DNA of 44,841 bases from an uncultured Acidimicrobiaceae bacterium (lineage in GTDB: Bacteria > Actinomycetota > Acidimicrobiia > Spongiisociales > UBA5794): NCBI GenBank assembly GCA_947258375.1, contig CAMYIJ010000016.1, positions 1 to 44,841 on the forward strand, in the 5' to 3' direction. The position numbers were made by a program, and so were the translations under genes. The notes under the pieces are model-generated. The model saw only the letters and a list, made by a program, of their open reading frames with translations, was not told where the DNA came from and made no database searches. Shown piece by piece: positions 6,548 through 14,588 of the stretch (position 1 is the stretch's first letter; the number at the start of each line of letters is the position of its first letter).

Positions 6548-9500
6548 TCAGCTCAGGGTGATGGCGGAGCTGGGCACACCGACCTCGACCATGGCGATCA
6601 AAGCTCGTCGCTCGAAGATCGCGTCACTCGTTTCTCGGTCTAAGGCATCGCCGCTCGAGCGCACGGTCGCCCCGTCGTTGGTCGTGACGGCCACGAAAGG
6701 GCCTTCGTCCACCAACCGGTACACGATGGGTACATGACAGTATGTGAAGCCCAACGATCCGGCCGGCAGGGTGATTGTGCGATATGACTCGTCCGCATCG
6801 ACGAACCTCCAAGACCGCTCCCCGGCGAGGAATTCCCGCTGCCGCAGCAAAACAGGATGGAATCTGATAATACCGTCAGCGACTCTCACGCCGAGCTCAC
6901 CCCACCTGGTGAGAATCTCCTCTTTCACCTGTCCTGTCATGCCCGGCTGTTGCGCACCCAGGTGTGCCGGCGAGTGAGAGTAAGGGTCCATTGGAAAGGC
7001 CCCGTACTGCTGCGGTGTCTTGTCCGAACTCAATCCGGCGCGCACTCGGTAATACGCCGCAGCGAGCCGGTCCAGCACGTCGTCGGCCTCGCCAGCCGCG
7101 CGCGCCCTCCAGTAGTTCTCCTGGACGGCGAGGAGCAACTTGGAGACCATGTGCCAGTAGATCGACCCGAGGCCCTCATACTTGTACATGGACCCCGATC
7201 GACCGGTGAACCGTTCGTGGTGGAAGACGTCTTCGAAGATCTCGTGGGCTGCAGATCTGTTCGCAGCCACGAGGTCCGTCCAGGCCGGATCTTCGCTCAG
7301 CCGGTCGAGAGCCTCCGTCAGGCTCGCCGTGGACATGATCCAAGGCGCAAAGCGGAATGCCCCGAACGCGTCACGCTCGACCAAAGACCCGTCTCGCTCT
7401 TCGACGAGCTTGCCGAGGAGCGGGTTGGACTCGACAGAGGGGGCCGGAATCTCGTTTCGGTCGAGGAAGCTCGGCAGCTCGTTCGCCGGGTAGAGAGTGA
7501 AGCTCTCCTGATCAGGACGATAAAGACGACTGTCGTAGAGCGCATCAATCAAGGCGAGAGCGGCGTCAAATGGCAGTACTCCTGCGCTGAGCACGGCGAC
7601 CTGGCCTTCGAGCATCTCGGGGAGATGATCGACATGCATCTCCCGTCCCTGGTCGTCAACCCCTACGAGGTTGTAGGAGTGGTACAACCCGGACTCGCGT
7701 CGATTGGCGCGGATGCTGTGATCGGCATAGGCGCGCCCCACCCGGCACAGGTCGACTATGGCCGCCGCCGGAACCGTCGCTTTGGCTGAGAACCCGTGTT
7801 CGTAAACCTTGCCTCGATAGTCCGAGAATCGGCCGCCGACGGCATCGAGAAGGCGCTTGCGGCGCCTGTCGGTGATCGTCGGCTGGTCGAGCCTGTCTGC
7901 GTACATCGCCAGAATGGATACTGTGTCGTGCAACCAATCGGCGACCTCTGAGGACACCACGTACTCGTTGGCGGGGTCTCGCATGAAGAGCCGCTCGCAG
8001 AAGTCGAGGTGGCGGCGCAGGTGGGCCAGCGTCACCATCGATACGCCATGGCCGACGAGAGCGTTGTTGCCGTCGTTCCATTCTGGTCGCTGTGTGTTCA
8101 TCCATATTCCCCCCTCGACCACCAGGTTGGCCAGCTTGGCCAAGATGGGCACTAGCAGCTTCTCGGCCATGGTGACATGGAGTACGTTGCCGTCGGCTCC
8201 GAACACCAATCTTCCGTCCGATCCAATGACCGCCCTTCGCTCTTCGATGTCTCGGGCGCGATCCTCGTCGTAGTCGATCGTGGCCTTGGCGTTGCGCACG
8301 ATGGCGTCGTAGGGACGCAACCGGTATGGGACGTCGGCGTAGCTGAAGACCTGACGGTTGAGCATTCCGTCGAGCGCGCCGGGATGAAATGCCTCGGATG
8401 CTTCGAGCAGTCGCAGGAGGTAGGTGACCTGATGGTCCCCCCAGTAACCGATGTTGCTCCAGGCATCGTCCGGGTCAGGTACCTCCCAGTCGATGCCTGC
8501 TCTCGTAACGCGATAGGGATTGAAGCCGTCAACGGTCGATGCGTTGAGGAACTTGGCAACGATGCTCTCGAGGTATTCCGGGAAGCTGTAGCAGAGTGCT
8601 TCCCAGTTCTGGAAAATGTCCCTCCAGTTCCCCTGGTAGTCGAGTACCCGAAGGCCGTTCTCGTCGCGGACCCGGATCGCGAATCTGTTCCACGGTCGGC
8701 TCGGATCGCCGTGCCGTCGGCTGAAAGTGATCGGCAAGTACTCGCGGCACAGCCGCTCTAGGTCTGGATCGGCTCGTTCTGCGGCCCGGTGCACCAGCTC
8801 GGCATGGCCGATGGATTCGCCCAGAGTGTCGAGCCATTCTGCGTGAGCTCGCAGCACGGTCCGGTTCCGCGTCTCGAGGAAGGCCATCAGGTCTGCGATT
8901 GGAACCGAGCCCTCGTCTACGAACACGCCACCGCGCATCGAGTTGAAGAGTGTGTTCGCGAAGTGGTGCGCAGTGGCCATCTCGTCCGCGGTGCACTGGC
9001 TGCCGTCCGCGGAATCGATGAGGTATCGCAGCTGGTCCGTTCCGCGCCCGACATGGTGCGCGACGGCCGCCGCCAGGTCGGTGCCTCCGAGAATCTGGGC
9101 GCGCCGCTCCTCGATTGCCCGGTGCGACTGATGGACGTCCGCGATGATCATCCACGAGGAGGCTTCAGCTTGCTCGAGGTCAACGGTGGCATTCAGCAGG
9201 TAGTGGCCCCGCACGCCCTTTGTCAGATGTTCCGGATCCAAAGCGCGACCGCCGCGGAAATCCCTAATCTGGTCTGAGCTCAGCGATACTTTGGCGTCGG
9301 GGAGGCCCGTCGACCAGACGACGTTGGCATGCATCGACTCGGCGGGTTCCGTGCGATCAGTGATGCGCGACTCGAGCGAGAACATCGCCATCCCGGTGGC
9401 GGGGTCCACCTCGTTGCGGCGGTATGCCTCCACGAGTGTGCTGCTCGACTGTTGGAGACCCAGCGGCACGTTGGCCGGCATCAGGTTGAGCAAGCCATCG

Positions 9501-10033
9501 AGCACCTCGATAGCGGTGACCGGAGACGCCTCGCCGCGCAGGATGGTTGACGTTCGGATGAAGCCATGCGCACTCGAGGTGCTCCACCGATAGCGGAAGG
9601 TGAGGCCGAGGTCGTGATGCGTCTCCTCAAACACGACCGAGTTTCCGACGAGGCTCTTGTACAGATTGCGCTCGACAGCGGCGCCGGCGGCCGGACCCGT
9701 GAACGGTTCCCAGATGACATGGCCGTCCTCGCGGTGTGCTCGGAGCAAGGTTAACGGGCCGGTGGCCCCACCTGCCCTATAGAGGCGGTCGTCAGTCTCA
9801 TACGGAAACAGGGACCGATCCGGATCCACCCGTCCCGCGGTCAGGCCACCCGTAGTTGAGACGTACATCCAATGATCTGAGTCGCTGACAATGCTTATCA
9901 AGAAGGCGGCCATTTGGTCGATGCCGCGGATGACGTACATCTCTTCGCCTTCAAACGTCACGAATTCACCGACGACGCTCGGGCGATCCAACGCGTGCGC
10001 TCGATCGTGAGGCCTCGACCTCGTACTGGTCAT
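6548..10033 (-). CDS. Beta-glucan phosphorylase, GH94/GH149/GH161 type
   Basis: A predicted 1161-residue cytoplasmic inverting phosphorylase that would split beta-glucosyl linkages with phosphate to give alpha-glucose 1-phosphate. The ATG at 10033 follows a strong GGAGGA, and there is no signal peptide. The N-terminal ~270 residues are the beta-sandwich (MYVSTTGGLTAGRVDPDRSL); the (alpha/alpha)6 catalytic barrel follows. The invariant WND of the clan is in QRPEWNDGNNALVG, with catalytic Asp654; PQQYGAFPMDPYSHSP lies in the C-terminal part. At ~1160 residues it is longer than typical GH94 cellobiose or laminaribiose phosphorylases (~800-900) and closer to the GH149 and GH161 beta-1,3-oligoglucan phosphorylases, which suits its setting. 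The exact family is inferred. It is divergent from the sugar importer across a region with three LacI-type operators. Confidence 0.85.
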   Translation of the reverse strand: MTSTRSRPHDRAHALDRPSVVGEFVTFEGEEMYVIRGIDQMAAFLISIVSDSDHWMYVSTTGGLTAGRVDPDRSLFPYETDDRLYRAGGATGPLTLLRAHREDGHVIWEPFTGPAAGAAVERNLYKSLVGNSVVFEETHHDLGLTFRYRWSTSSAHGFIRTSTILRGEASPVTAIEVLDGLLNLMPANVPLGLQQSSSTLVEAYRRNEVDPATGMAMFSLESRITDRTEPAESMHANVVWSTGLPDAKVSLSSDQIRDFRGGRALDPEHLTKGVRGHYLLNATVDLEQAEASSWMIIADVHQSHRAIEERRAQILGGTDLAAAVAHHVGRGTDQLRYLIDSADGSQCTADEMATAHHFANTLFNSMRGGVFVDEGSVPIADLMAFLETRNRTVLRAHAEWLDTLGESIGHAELVHRAAERADPDLERLCREYLPITFSRRHGDPSRPWNRFAIRVRDENGLRVLDYQGNWRDIFQNWEALCYSFPEYLESIVAKFLNASTVDGFNPYRVTRAGIDWEVPDPDDAWSNIGYWGDHQVTYLLRLLEASEAFHPGALDGMLNRQVFSYADVPYRLRPYDAIVRNAKATIDYDEDRARDIEERRAVIGSDGRLVFGADGNVLHVTMAEKLLVPILAKLANLVVEGGIWMNTQRPEWNDGNNALVGHGVSMVTLAHLRRHLDFCERLFMRDPANEYVVSSEVADWLHDTVSILAMYADRLDQPTITDRRRKRLLDAVGGRFSDYRGKVYEHGFSAKATVPAAAIVDLCRVGRAYADHSIRANRRESGLYHSYNLVGVDDQGREMHVDHLPEMLEGQVAVLSAGVLPFDAALALIDALYDSRLYRPDQESFTLYPANELPSFLDRNEIPAPSVESNPLLGKLVEERDGSLVERDAFGAFRFAPWIMSTASLTEALDRLSEDPAWTDLVAANRSAAHEIFEDVFHHERFTGRSGSMYKYEGLGSIYWHMVSKLLLAVQENYWRARAAGEADDVLDRLAAAYYRVRAGLSSDKTPQQYGAFPMDPYSHSPAHLGAQQPGMTGQVKEEILTRWGELGVRVADGIIRFHPVLLRQREFLAGERSWRFVDADESYRTITLPAGSLGFTYCHVPIVYRLVDEGPFVAVTTNDGATVRSSGDALDRETSDAIFERRALIAMVEVGVPSSAITLS

Positions 10034-10116
10034 GGATTCTCCTCCAAAGCCTGCGTCCACGGATTCACCGTCATCAGCTCTACGCTCCGGCCTTTGGTGC
10101 CGTTCTGGGTTTGGGC

Positions 10117-10130
10117 TGGGAGCGCTCTTA
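10117..10130. promoter_or_regulatory. CebR/CelR-like LacI operator 1
   Basis: TGGGAGCGCTCTTA: the left half and the centre are a perfect match to the actinobacterial CebR/CelR operator TGGGAGCGCTCCCA, with two deviations at the right end. It lies 84 bases upstream of the phosphorylase start, so it probably controls that gene. Confidence 0.7.
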
Positions 10131-10227
10131 GAAGCAGGCGGAAACTTATCATGAACCGACGTCGGGTATCAAGATCGGCTTCCTTGTTAGGGGATCAGTT
10201 GACAGCTCCGAGTGGGGGGCCATAAGA

Positions 10228-10241
10228 TGAGAGCGCTCTCA
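10228..10241. promoter_or_regulatory. CebR/CelR-like LacI operator 2, perfect palindrome
   Basis: TGAGAGCGCTCTCA is a perfect 14-base palindrome with the central CG typical of LacI-family operators. It differs from the CebR/CelR consensus symmetrically at one base per arm. It lies between the divergent phosphorylase and importer genes and could serve both. Confidence 0.8.
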
Positions 10242-10261
10242 CAGGTCATTCTGTCGTACCG

Positions 10262-10275
10262 TGGGAGCGTTCCCA
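10262..10275. promoter_or_regulatory. CebR/CelR-like LacI operator 3
   Basis: TGGGAGCGTTCCCA, flanked by G and C that extend the symmetry to 16 bases, with one broken pair. It matches the CebR/CelR consensus at 13 of 14 positions. It lies 34 bases (centre to centre) from operator 2, roughly three helical turns, and just upstream of the lacI remnant and the importer. Confidence 0.8.
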
Positions 10276-10298
10276 CAGATGGGATGAGGAGGGCCTCC

Positions 10299-10559
10299 GT
10301 GCCAACGACGCTGGAGAGGATCGCCGAGCGCGAATCGCGCTTCGCCGTCTCGCGTGTGGTCAACACCAACGACCGCGTTGCACCGACTCCTCATGACGTC
10401 CGTCCTCTCTCCCGCGGGTTGGATCCAGCCGCCGGAGTTCCCCTCATTGACTTGATCGATGAACCCTCGGCTTCCGGCCGACGGGTCATCGTTCCCGAAG
10501 AAACCGTGGTGCGCGCTTCATGCGGCGCGGGCCGCGCTACACGAAAGGAAGGCACATAG
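10299..10559 (+). pseudogene. LacI-family gene reduced to its two ends
   Basis: The 86-residue frame starts at GTG behind a good GAGGAGGG and opens VPTTLERIAERESRF then AVSRVVNTNDRVAP, a LacI helix-turn-helix two residues short at the turn. After about residue 33 it jumps to a typical LacI C-terminus: PLIDLIDEPSASGRRVIVPE, then ETVVRASCG. Some 250 residues of sensor domain are missing, with the join near 10395-10405. Its TAG shares a G with the GTG of the binding-protein gene, so ribosomes leaving it could re-initiate there. It is most likely a decayed local regulator, or an artefact of a collapsed assembly; a functional mini-protein is less likely because the recognition region is shortened and the hinge is gone. 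Confidence 0.7.
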
Positions 10560-12064
10560 TGCGACTGAACAGACACATGACTGTCTTCGCATTGCTGCTG
10601 GCGGTCAGTTTGATCGCCGCAGCATGTGGAGGCGGCACAAGCGACACGACTGCGGCGCCGTCAGGTGACGACACCACGACAACGGCGGCACCGTCAGGCA
10701 GCGGAGGCACTACTGCAGCGCCCGATACAGCGCCGCCCACCACAGCACCGCCCTCTGCCGGACCTGTGGAGCTTCGATGGTTCATCGGCATGGGTGCCGG
10801 TACCGACGCTCCGGTGATACCACTGCAGCAGGCGATCGTCGATGAGTTCAACGCGACCAAGCCTCTCGGTGAGAACATCTCGCTGAAGATGGAAGTCGTG
10901 GACGCCGACCAGGCTGCGACAATCCTGCAGACTCAGATCGCCGGCGGCAATCCGCCCGACATCGTCGGTCCCATGGGTGTTCGCAGCGCCGCCACCTTCT
11001 TTGGTGGGTGGCTCGACATCTCACCGTACATCGAGTCGAACAGCTACGACCTGAGTGACTTCGATTCGGCGTTCGTCGATTTCTGGAACATCGGCGGCGA
11101 ACAGATCGGTCTGCCTTTCGGGGCGTTCCCGCAGATGATGTGGTACAACTCAGCTCACTTCGATGAGGCCGGCCTGGCATACCCGCCGCAAGAGTTCGGC
11201 GCTCCGTATGTCGATGCCGACGGCAACGAGAAGCCGTGGAATGTCGACACCCTGCGCGAGCTCGGCATCATTCTTTCGGTTGACGAGAACGGGCTGACTC
11301 CTGCCGACGACGGCTTTGATCCCAACGCCCAGGTGCAATGGGGTTACTGCGGGACCCTCCAGGACGAGTTCCGCGGCCTGGCCACCATGTTTGGTGCGGG
11401 CAATTTCGTCGCCGATGATGGGACGTCGTTTGTGTTCCCCGAGCATTGGAAAGACTTTGCCAAGTGGTATCACGCTGCCATCTACGAGGACCATTTCGTC
11501 CCGACTCCCGACTTCCGGGCAAGCGAACTCTTGTCCAATCCGTCACCGCTCGGCTCGGGCAACTGCTCGATGCTCGCCACTCACACCTGGTTCAAGGGCT
11601 GGGGTACCGGCGAGCTGCCGTTCGACGAGTTCGACACCGCGGCGATCCCCGCCGGACCCGACGGCACGATCACGGCCAAGCTGCACGCCGACACATTTGC
11701 GATCCCCAAGTCGAGCGCGTATCCCAACGAAGCCTTCCAGGTGGTCGGTTGGATGTTGGGCGCCGAGCAGGGCCCGAACCTCGCCCAGATCTACGGCGCC
11801 TTGCCGGCACGGATCAGCTCGCAGGCGGGTTACATCGCGGATCCGGCCAATGATGCCGGGTTCACCTGGGATGTCGGCCTCGAGGCGTTGAGCTATCCGG
11901 ATATCCCGAGCCACGAGGCCTGGTGGCCCGCCTACGTCGAGTCGATAGACGGCCTCGGCGAGTGGTGGGACCTGATCGTCCGTGACCCCAACGCCGATGT
12001 GGATGCGGTCATCCCGCAGCTCGAAGGGATTCTGCAGCCGATCTTCGACCGGGCTACCGGATAA
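10559..12064 (+). CDS. Sugar ABC transporter substrate-binding lipoprotein
   Basis: A 501-residue extracellular solute-binding protein of the carbohydrate (family 1) type, predicted to capture glucan oligosaccharides. The GTG at 10559, behind AAGGAAGG, gives a signal peptide with lipobox IAAAC (Cys23) and a long Thr/Ala/Pro/Ser linker (~27-70). The mature domain begins VELRWFIGMGAGTD and contains family-typical segments such as QIAGGNPPDIVGPMG, FGAFPQMMWYNSAHFDEAGL and DTFAIPKSSAYPNEAFQ. It is aromatic-rich near the C-terminus (HEAWWPAYV, GEWWDLIV), as expected of a sugar site. It is first in the importer operon and is followed by a strong stem-loop before the permeases. The ligand is inferred from context. 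Confidence 0.9.
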   Translation: MRLNRHMTVFALLLAVSLIAAACGGGTSDTTAAPSGDDTTTTAAPSGSGGTTAAPDTAPPTTAPPSAGPVELRWFIGMGAGTDAPVIPLQQAIVDEFNATKPLGENISLKMEVVDADQAATILQTQIAGGNPPDIVGPMGVRSAATFFGGWLDISPYIESNSYDLSDFDSAFVDFWNIGGEQIGLPFGAFPQMMWYNSAHFDEAGLAYPPQEFGAPYVDADGNEKPWNVDTLRELGIILSVDENGLTPADDGFDPNAQVQWGYCGTLQDEFRGLATMFGAGNFVADDGTSFVFPEHWKDFAKWYHAAIYEDHFVPTPDFRASELLSNPSPLGSGNCSMLATHTWFKGWGTGELPFDEFDTAAIPAGPDGTITAKLHADTFAIPKSSAYPNEAFQVVGWMLGAEQGPNLAQIYGALPARISSQAGYIADPANDAGFTWDVGLEALSYPDIPSHEAWWPAYVESIDGLGEWWDLIVRDPNADVDAVIPQLEGILQPIFDRATG

Positions 12065-12077
12065 CAGGAGGTTGATG

Positions 12078-12110
12078 GTTCGGCGGGCCGGATTCTCCGG
12101 CCCGCCGAAC
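12078..12110 (+). other. Intercistronic stem-loop behind the binding-protein gene
   Basis: A perfect 15-base-pair GC-rich stem (arms 12078-12092 and 12096-12110) with a TTC loop starts 13 bases after the binding-protein stop and ends before the ribosome-binding site of the first permease. There is no T-tract. In sugar importer operons such hairpins stabilise the binding-protein message or attenuate read-through, so that the binding protein outnumbers the permeases; that role is inferred here. Confidence 0.75.
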
Positions 12111-12129
12111 GCCAGTGGAGGAGAGGGCA

Positions 12130-13104
12130 ATGACATTCTCAGATGCAATCACCGAGGAGAGGGCAGGACCACGGCTCAGACGTCGCAAGATGTCGGGTGC
12201 TGAGAAATACGAGGCGAAACTCGGCTTTGCCTTCATCTCTCCTTGGCTGATCGGTTTCGCGATCTTCTACCTGGTCCCGATGGGTGCCTCGCTTGTCATC
12301 TCGCTGTTCGATTACAACCTGGCCACCAACGAGGCCAGCTTCACCGGGCTAGACAACTGGACCCGAATGCTGTTCGACGACCCGAACACATGGTCATCAC
12401 TGTGGGTGACCTTGCGGTTTGGCTTGATCATGCTACCGGTATCGATGTTCTCGGCGTTCATGCTGGCGGTGCTGCTCAACTCGCTGAACCTGTGGGGCCG
12501 GAACATCTTCCGGACTCTGTTCTTCGCACCGTCACTGGTTCCGTTCGTGGCCGGGACGTTGATCTGGGGTCAAGTGCTGAACTCGCAAACGGGTTGGCTC
12601 AACCGGATCATCGAGGTGTTCGGAATCAACGCCGTCGGCATCGACGGAATCAGGTGGCTCGATGAGCCTGGTTTGATCCCCATCACCTATACGTTCATCG
12701 GGATCTGGGGGATCGGCAACATGATTCTCATCAACCTCGCCGGACTCCAAGGGATCCCCACCGCACTCCACGAGGCGGCCCACATCGACGGGGCCGGGTG
12801 GTGGCGCCGGCTTGTCACGATCAGCCTTCCGATGGTCACGCCGGTGATCTTCTACAACCTGGTGCTGGGAATCGTGGCGCTACTCCAGTACTTCTTGCCC
12901 CCGTTCGTGCTCAATCCCGGAAATCTCGGCTACCCGGAGGGAGCTACCAACTTCTTCATGATCTACTTCTATCAGCAGGCTTTTGATTTCTCACAGATGG
13001 GATACGGTGCCGCTCTCGCCTGGTTCCTCTTCTTCTTCGGTCTGGCGATAACCATCATCCTTTTCGGAACCCAGAAGTACTGGGTCTACTACGCGGGGGA
13101 CTGA
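12130..13104 (+). CDS. Sugar ABC transporter permease, MalF/UgpA type
   Basis: A 324-residue inner-membrane permease subunit. The ATG at 12130 follows GAGGAGAGGG. A basic cytoplasmic head (RRRKMSGAEKYEAKLG) precedes six membrane segments. The EAA loop that docks the ATPase reads EAAHIDGAGWWRRLVTISLP (from Glu215). FISPWLIGFAIFYLVPMG at the first segment is typical of the family. It should form a heterodimer with the next gene, whose ATG is one base after this stop. No ATPase gene lies nearby. Confidence 0.93.
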   Translation: MTFSDAITEERAGPRLRRRKMSGAEKYEAKLGFAFISPWLIGFAIFYLVPMGASLVISLFDYNLATNEASFTGLDNWTRMLFDDPNTWSSLWVTLRFGLIMLPVSMFSAFMLAVLLNSLNLWGRNIFRTLFFAPSLVPFVAGTLIWGQVLNSQTGWLNRIIEVFGINAVGIDGIRWLDEPGLIPITYTFIGIWGIGNMILINLAGLQGIPTALHEAAHIDGAGWWRRLVTISLPMVTPVIFYNLVLGIVALLQYFLPPFVLNPGNLGYPEGATNFFMIYFYQQAFDFSQMGYGAALAWFLFFFGLAITIILFGTQKYWVYYAGD

Positions 13105-13105
13105 C

Positions 13106-14197
13106 ATGGCTACATCATTGACAACCAGACAGCAGGACACCGTCGAAGCAGATCCAGAGTGGATGGTCAAAGCACGGCGCCGCACTCTATTGCTCAAACT
13201 GGGCACGACGGCTCTCACGGCCGGCTTGCTCGCCATATTCCTGATGCCGATGGCTTATGCCTTCGTCACGTCGGTCAAGACCAGCGAACAGGCGTCGGAC
13301 CCTGAAGCCCCGATCCTGCCTTCCTCCCCGGCCACGTTCGAGTTCGAGGGCAAAGAGTATGACGTGCTGTCAGTCCCGATCGACGGCGAGGTACGCAAGC
13401 TGGCCATTGTCGACCCGGGCCGCCAGGAAAGCGAATTCGTAGACCCTGACAATCCTGAGGCCGGGACGATCGTTTGGGAAGGCAACTGGAGGCAGCTCGA
13501 TCCGGTTCGCAACTCTGACTGGGCGTGGGGGAACTACAAGGACGCGTGGGATTTCATCAACTTCCCCCGCATGCTTTTCTGGACCTTGCTGTACGCCTTC
13601 GTAACGTTGGTGGGGTCGGTCTCTGCGTCAGCAGTCGTTGCCTACGGGTTTGCCCGGTTCAGATTCCCGGGCAGATCTGTGCTCTTCATCGTGTTGGTCG
13701 GGACAATCATCCTGCCACCGGCGGTCGTCCTGATCCCGACCTATGCGTTCTTCACGACAATCGGGTGGACCGGAACCTGGTTGCCGCTGATAGTCCCACT
13801 GATGTTTGGGAACGCGTACAACGTGTTTCTGCTACGTCAGTACTTCCTGACCATCCCCAGGGAGATGGAACAGGCGGCTTCCGTGGATGGGGCAGGCCCG
13901 TTCCGGGCCTTCATACAGATCATCTTGCCCCAAGCGGTACCGGCGCTGACCGCCGTGTCGTTGTTCCACTTCTTCTTTGCGTGGAACGACTTCTTCAACC
14001 CGTTGATCTACCTGGCCGGCAACCGGGACATAGTTCCCATCTCCGTCGGATTGAGCTTCTTCAACGGCACATATCAACAAAACCCGAACCTGATCATGGC
14101 GGCGGCGTTCATCGTGCTGGTCATTCCGCTGACGATCTTCTTCTTCTCGCAACGCATCTTCTTGTCGGGCATCGTCGTGTCCGGTGCTGATAAGTAG
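13106..14197 (+). CDS. Sugar ABC transporter permease, MalG/UgpE type
   Basis: A 363-residue partner permease with six membrane segments. The EAA loop is EQAASVDGAGPFRAFIQIIL (from Glu255). FLMPMAYAFVTSVKTSEQ marks the first segment, and QRIFLSGIVVSGADK is a normal family end. Between segments one and two lies a long external loop (~residues 65-140, including EFEGKEYDVLSVPIDGEVRK and EGNWRQLDPVRNSDW), about 60 residues more than MalG-type proteins of ~280-300. It may touch the binding protein or the cell wall. It is the last importer gene. Confidence 0.92.
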   Translation: MATSLTTRQQDTVEADPEWMVKARRRTLLLKLGTTALTAGLLAIFLMPMAYAFVTSVKTSEQASDPEAPILPSSPATFEFEGKEYDVLSVPIDGEVRKLAIVDPGRQESEFVDPDNPEAGTIVWEGNWRQLDPVRNSDWAWGNYKDAWDFINFPRMLFWTLLYAFVTLVGSVSASAVVAYGFARFRFPGRSVLFIVLVGTIILPPAVVLIPTYAFFTTIGWTGTWLPLIVPLMFGNAYNVFLLRQYFLTIPREMEQAASVDGAGPFRAFIQIILPQAVPALTAVSLFHFFFAWNDFFNPLIYLAGNRDIVPISVGLSFFNGTYQQNPNLIMAAAFIVLVIPLTIFFFSQRIFLSGIVVSGADK

Positions 14198-14588
14198 CGG
14201 AGGCGGGAAGGGCTCAATTCGATTGTGATTTGCGGAGAGGTCAAAACGGGAGAAACCGATGAGAGGGAAGATACGAGGGAGGCGCCTATTCGGCTTGGTG
14301 CCGGCTCCAGTATTGGATCGGCAGCGAATGCAAAGCGCACGTAGCCGCTCCGCGCCCTTCGAACCGATATGAGTGATCCGTCGTGGTGGGCGCGAACCCG
14401 CCGGTGGCTTACGGTCGCTCCACTCGTCGAAGTCTTGAGCGGCTGGACGAGACGGCTCATCGGTGGCAACAACGGCAAAGAGCAACATGTAAACGAAAGG
14501 TCCGAGGGAGCGGAGGAGCCGAAGCTGGAGGATCCATCTCCAGAGAGTCTGAATCCGCGTGACGGAGGCGCGAGCCGAGGGGAATGAT
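14198..14588. other. Intergenic region before the giant GH16 gene
   Basis: This 391-base stretch lies between the last permease and the large GH16 gene. I see no LacI-type operator, no T-tracted terminator and no convincing gene. One open frame (14369-14587) has no recognisable family and lacks a good ribosome-binding site. A promoter for the large gene is likely here, but I cannot place it. Confidence 0.4.

Noticed and set aside
14369..14587. 72-codon frame just upstream of the giant GH16 gene
   Set aside because: It has no good ribosome-binding site and no family, and it ends inside the leader of the next gene. Kept as intergenic.
14198..14588. Operator or riboswitch before the giant GH16 gene
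   Set aside because: I looked for the GGGAGCG-type palindrome and for long stems and found neither.
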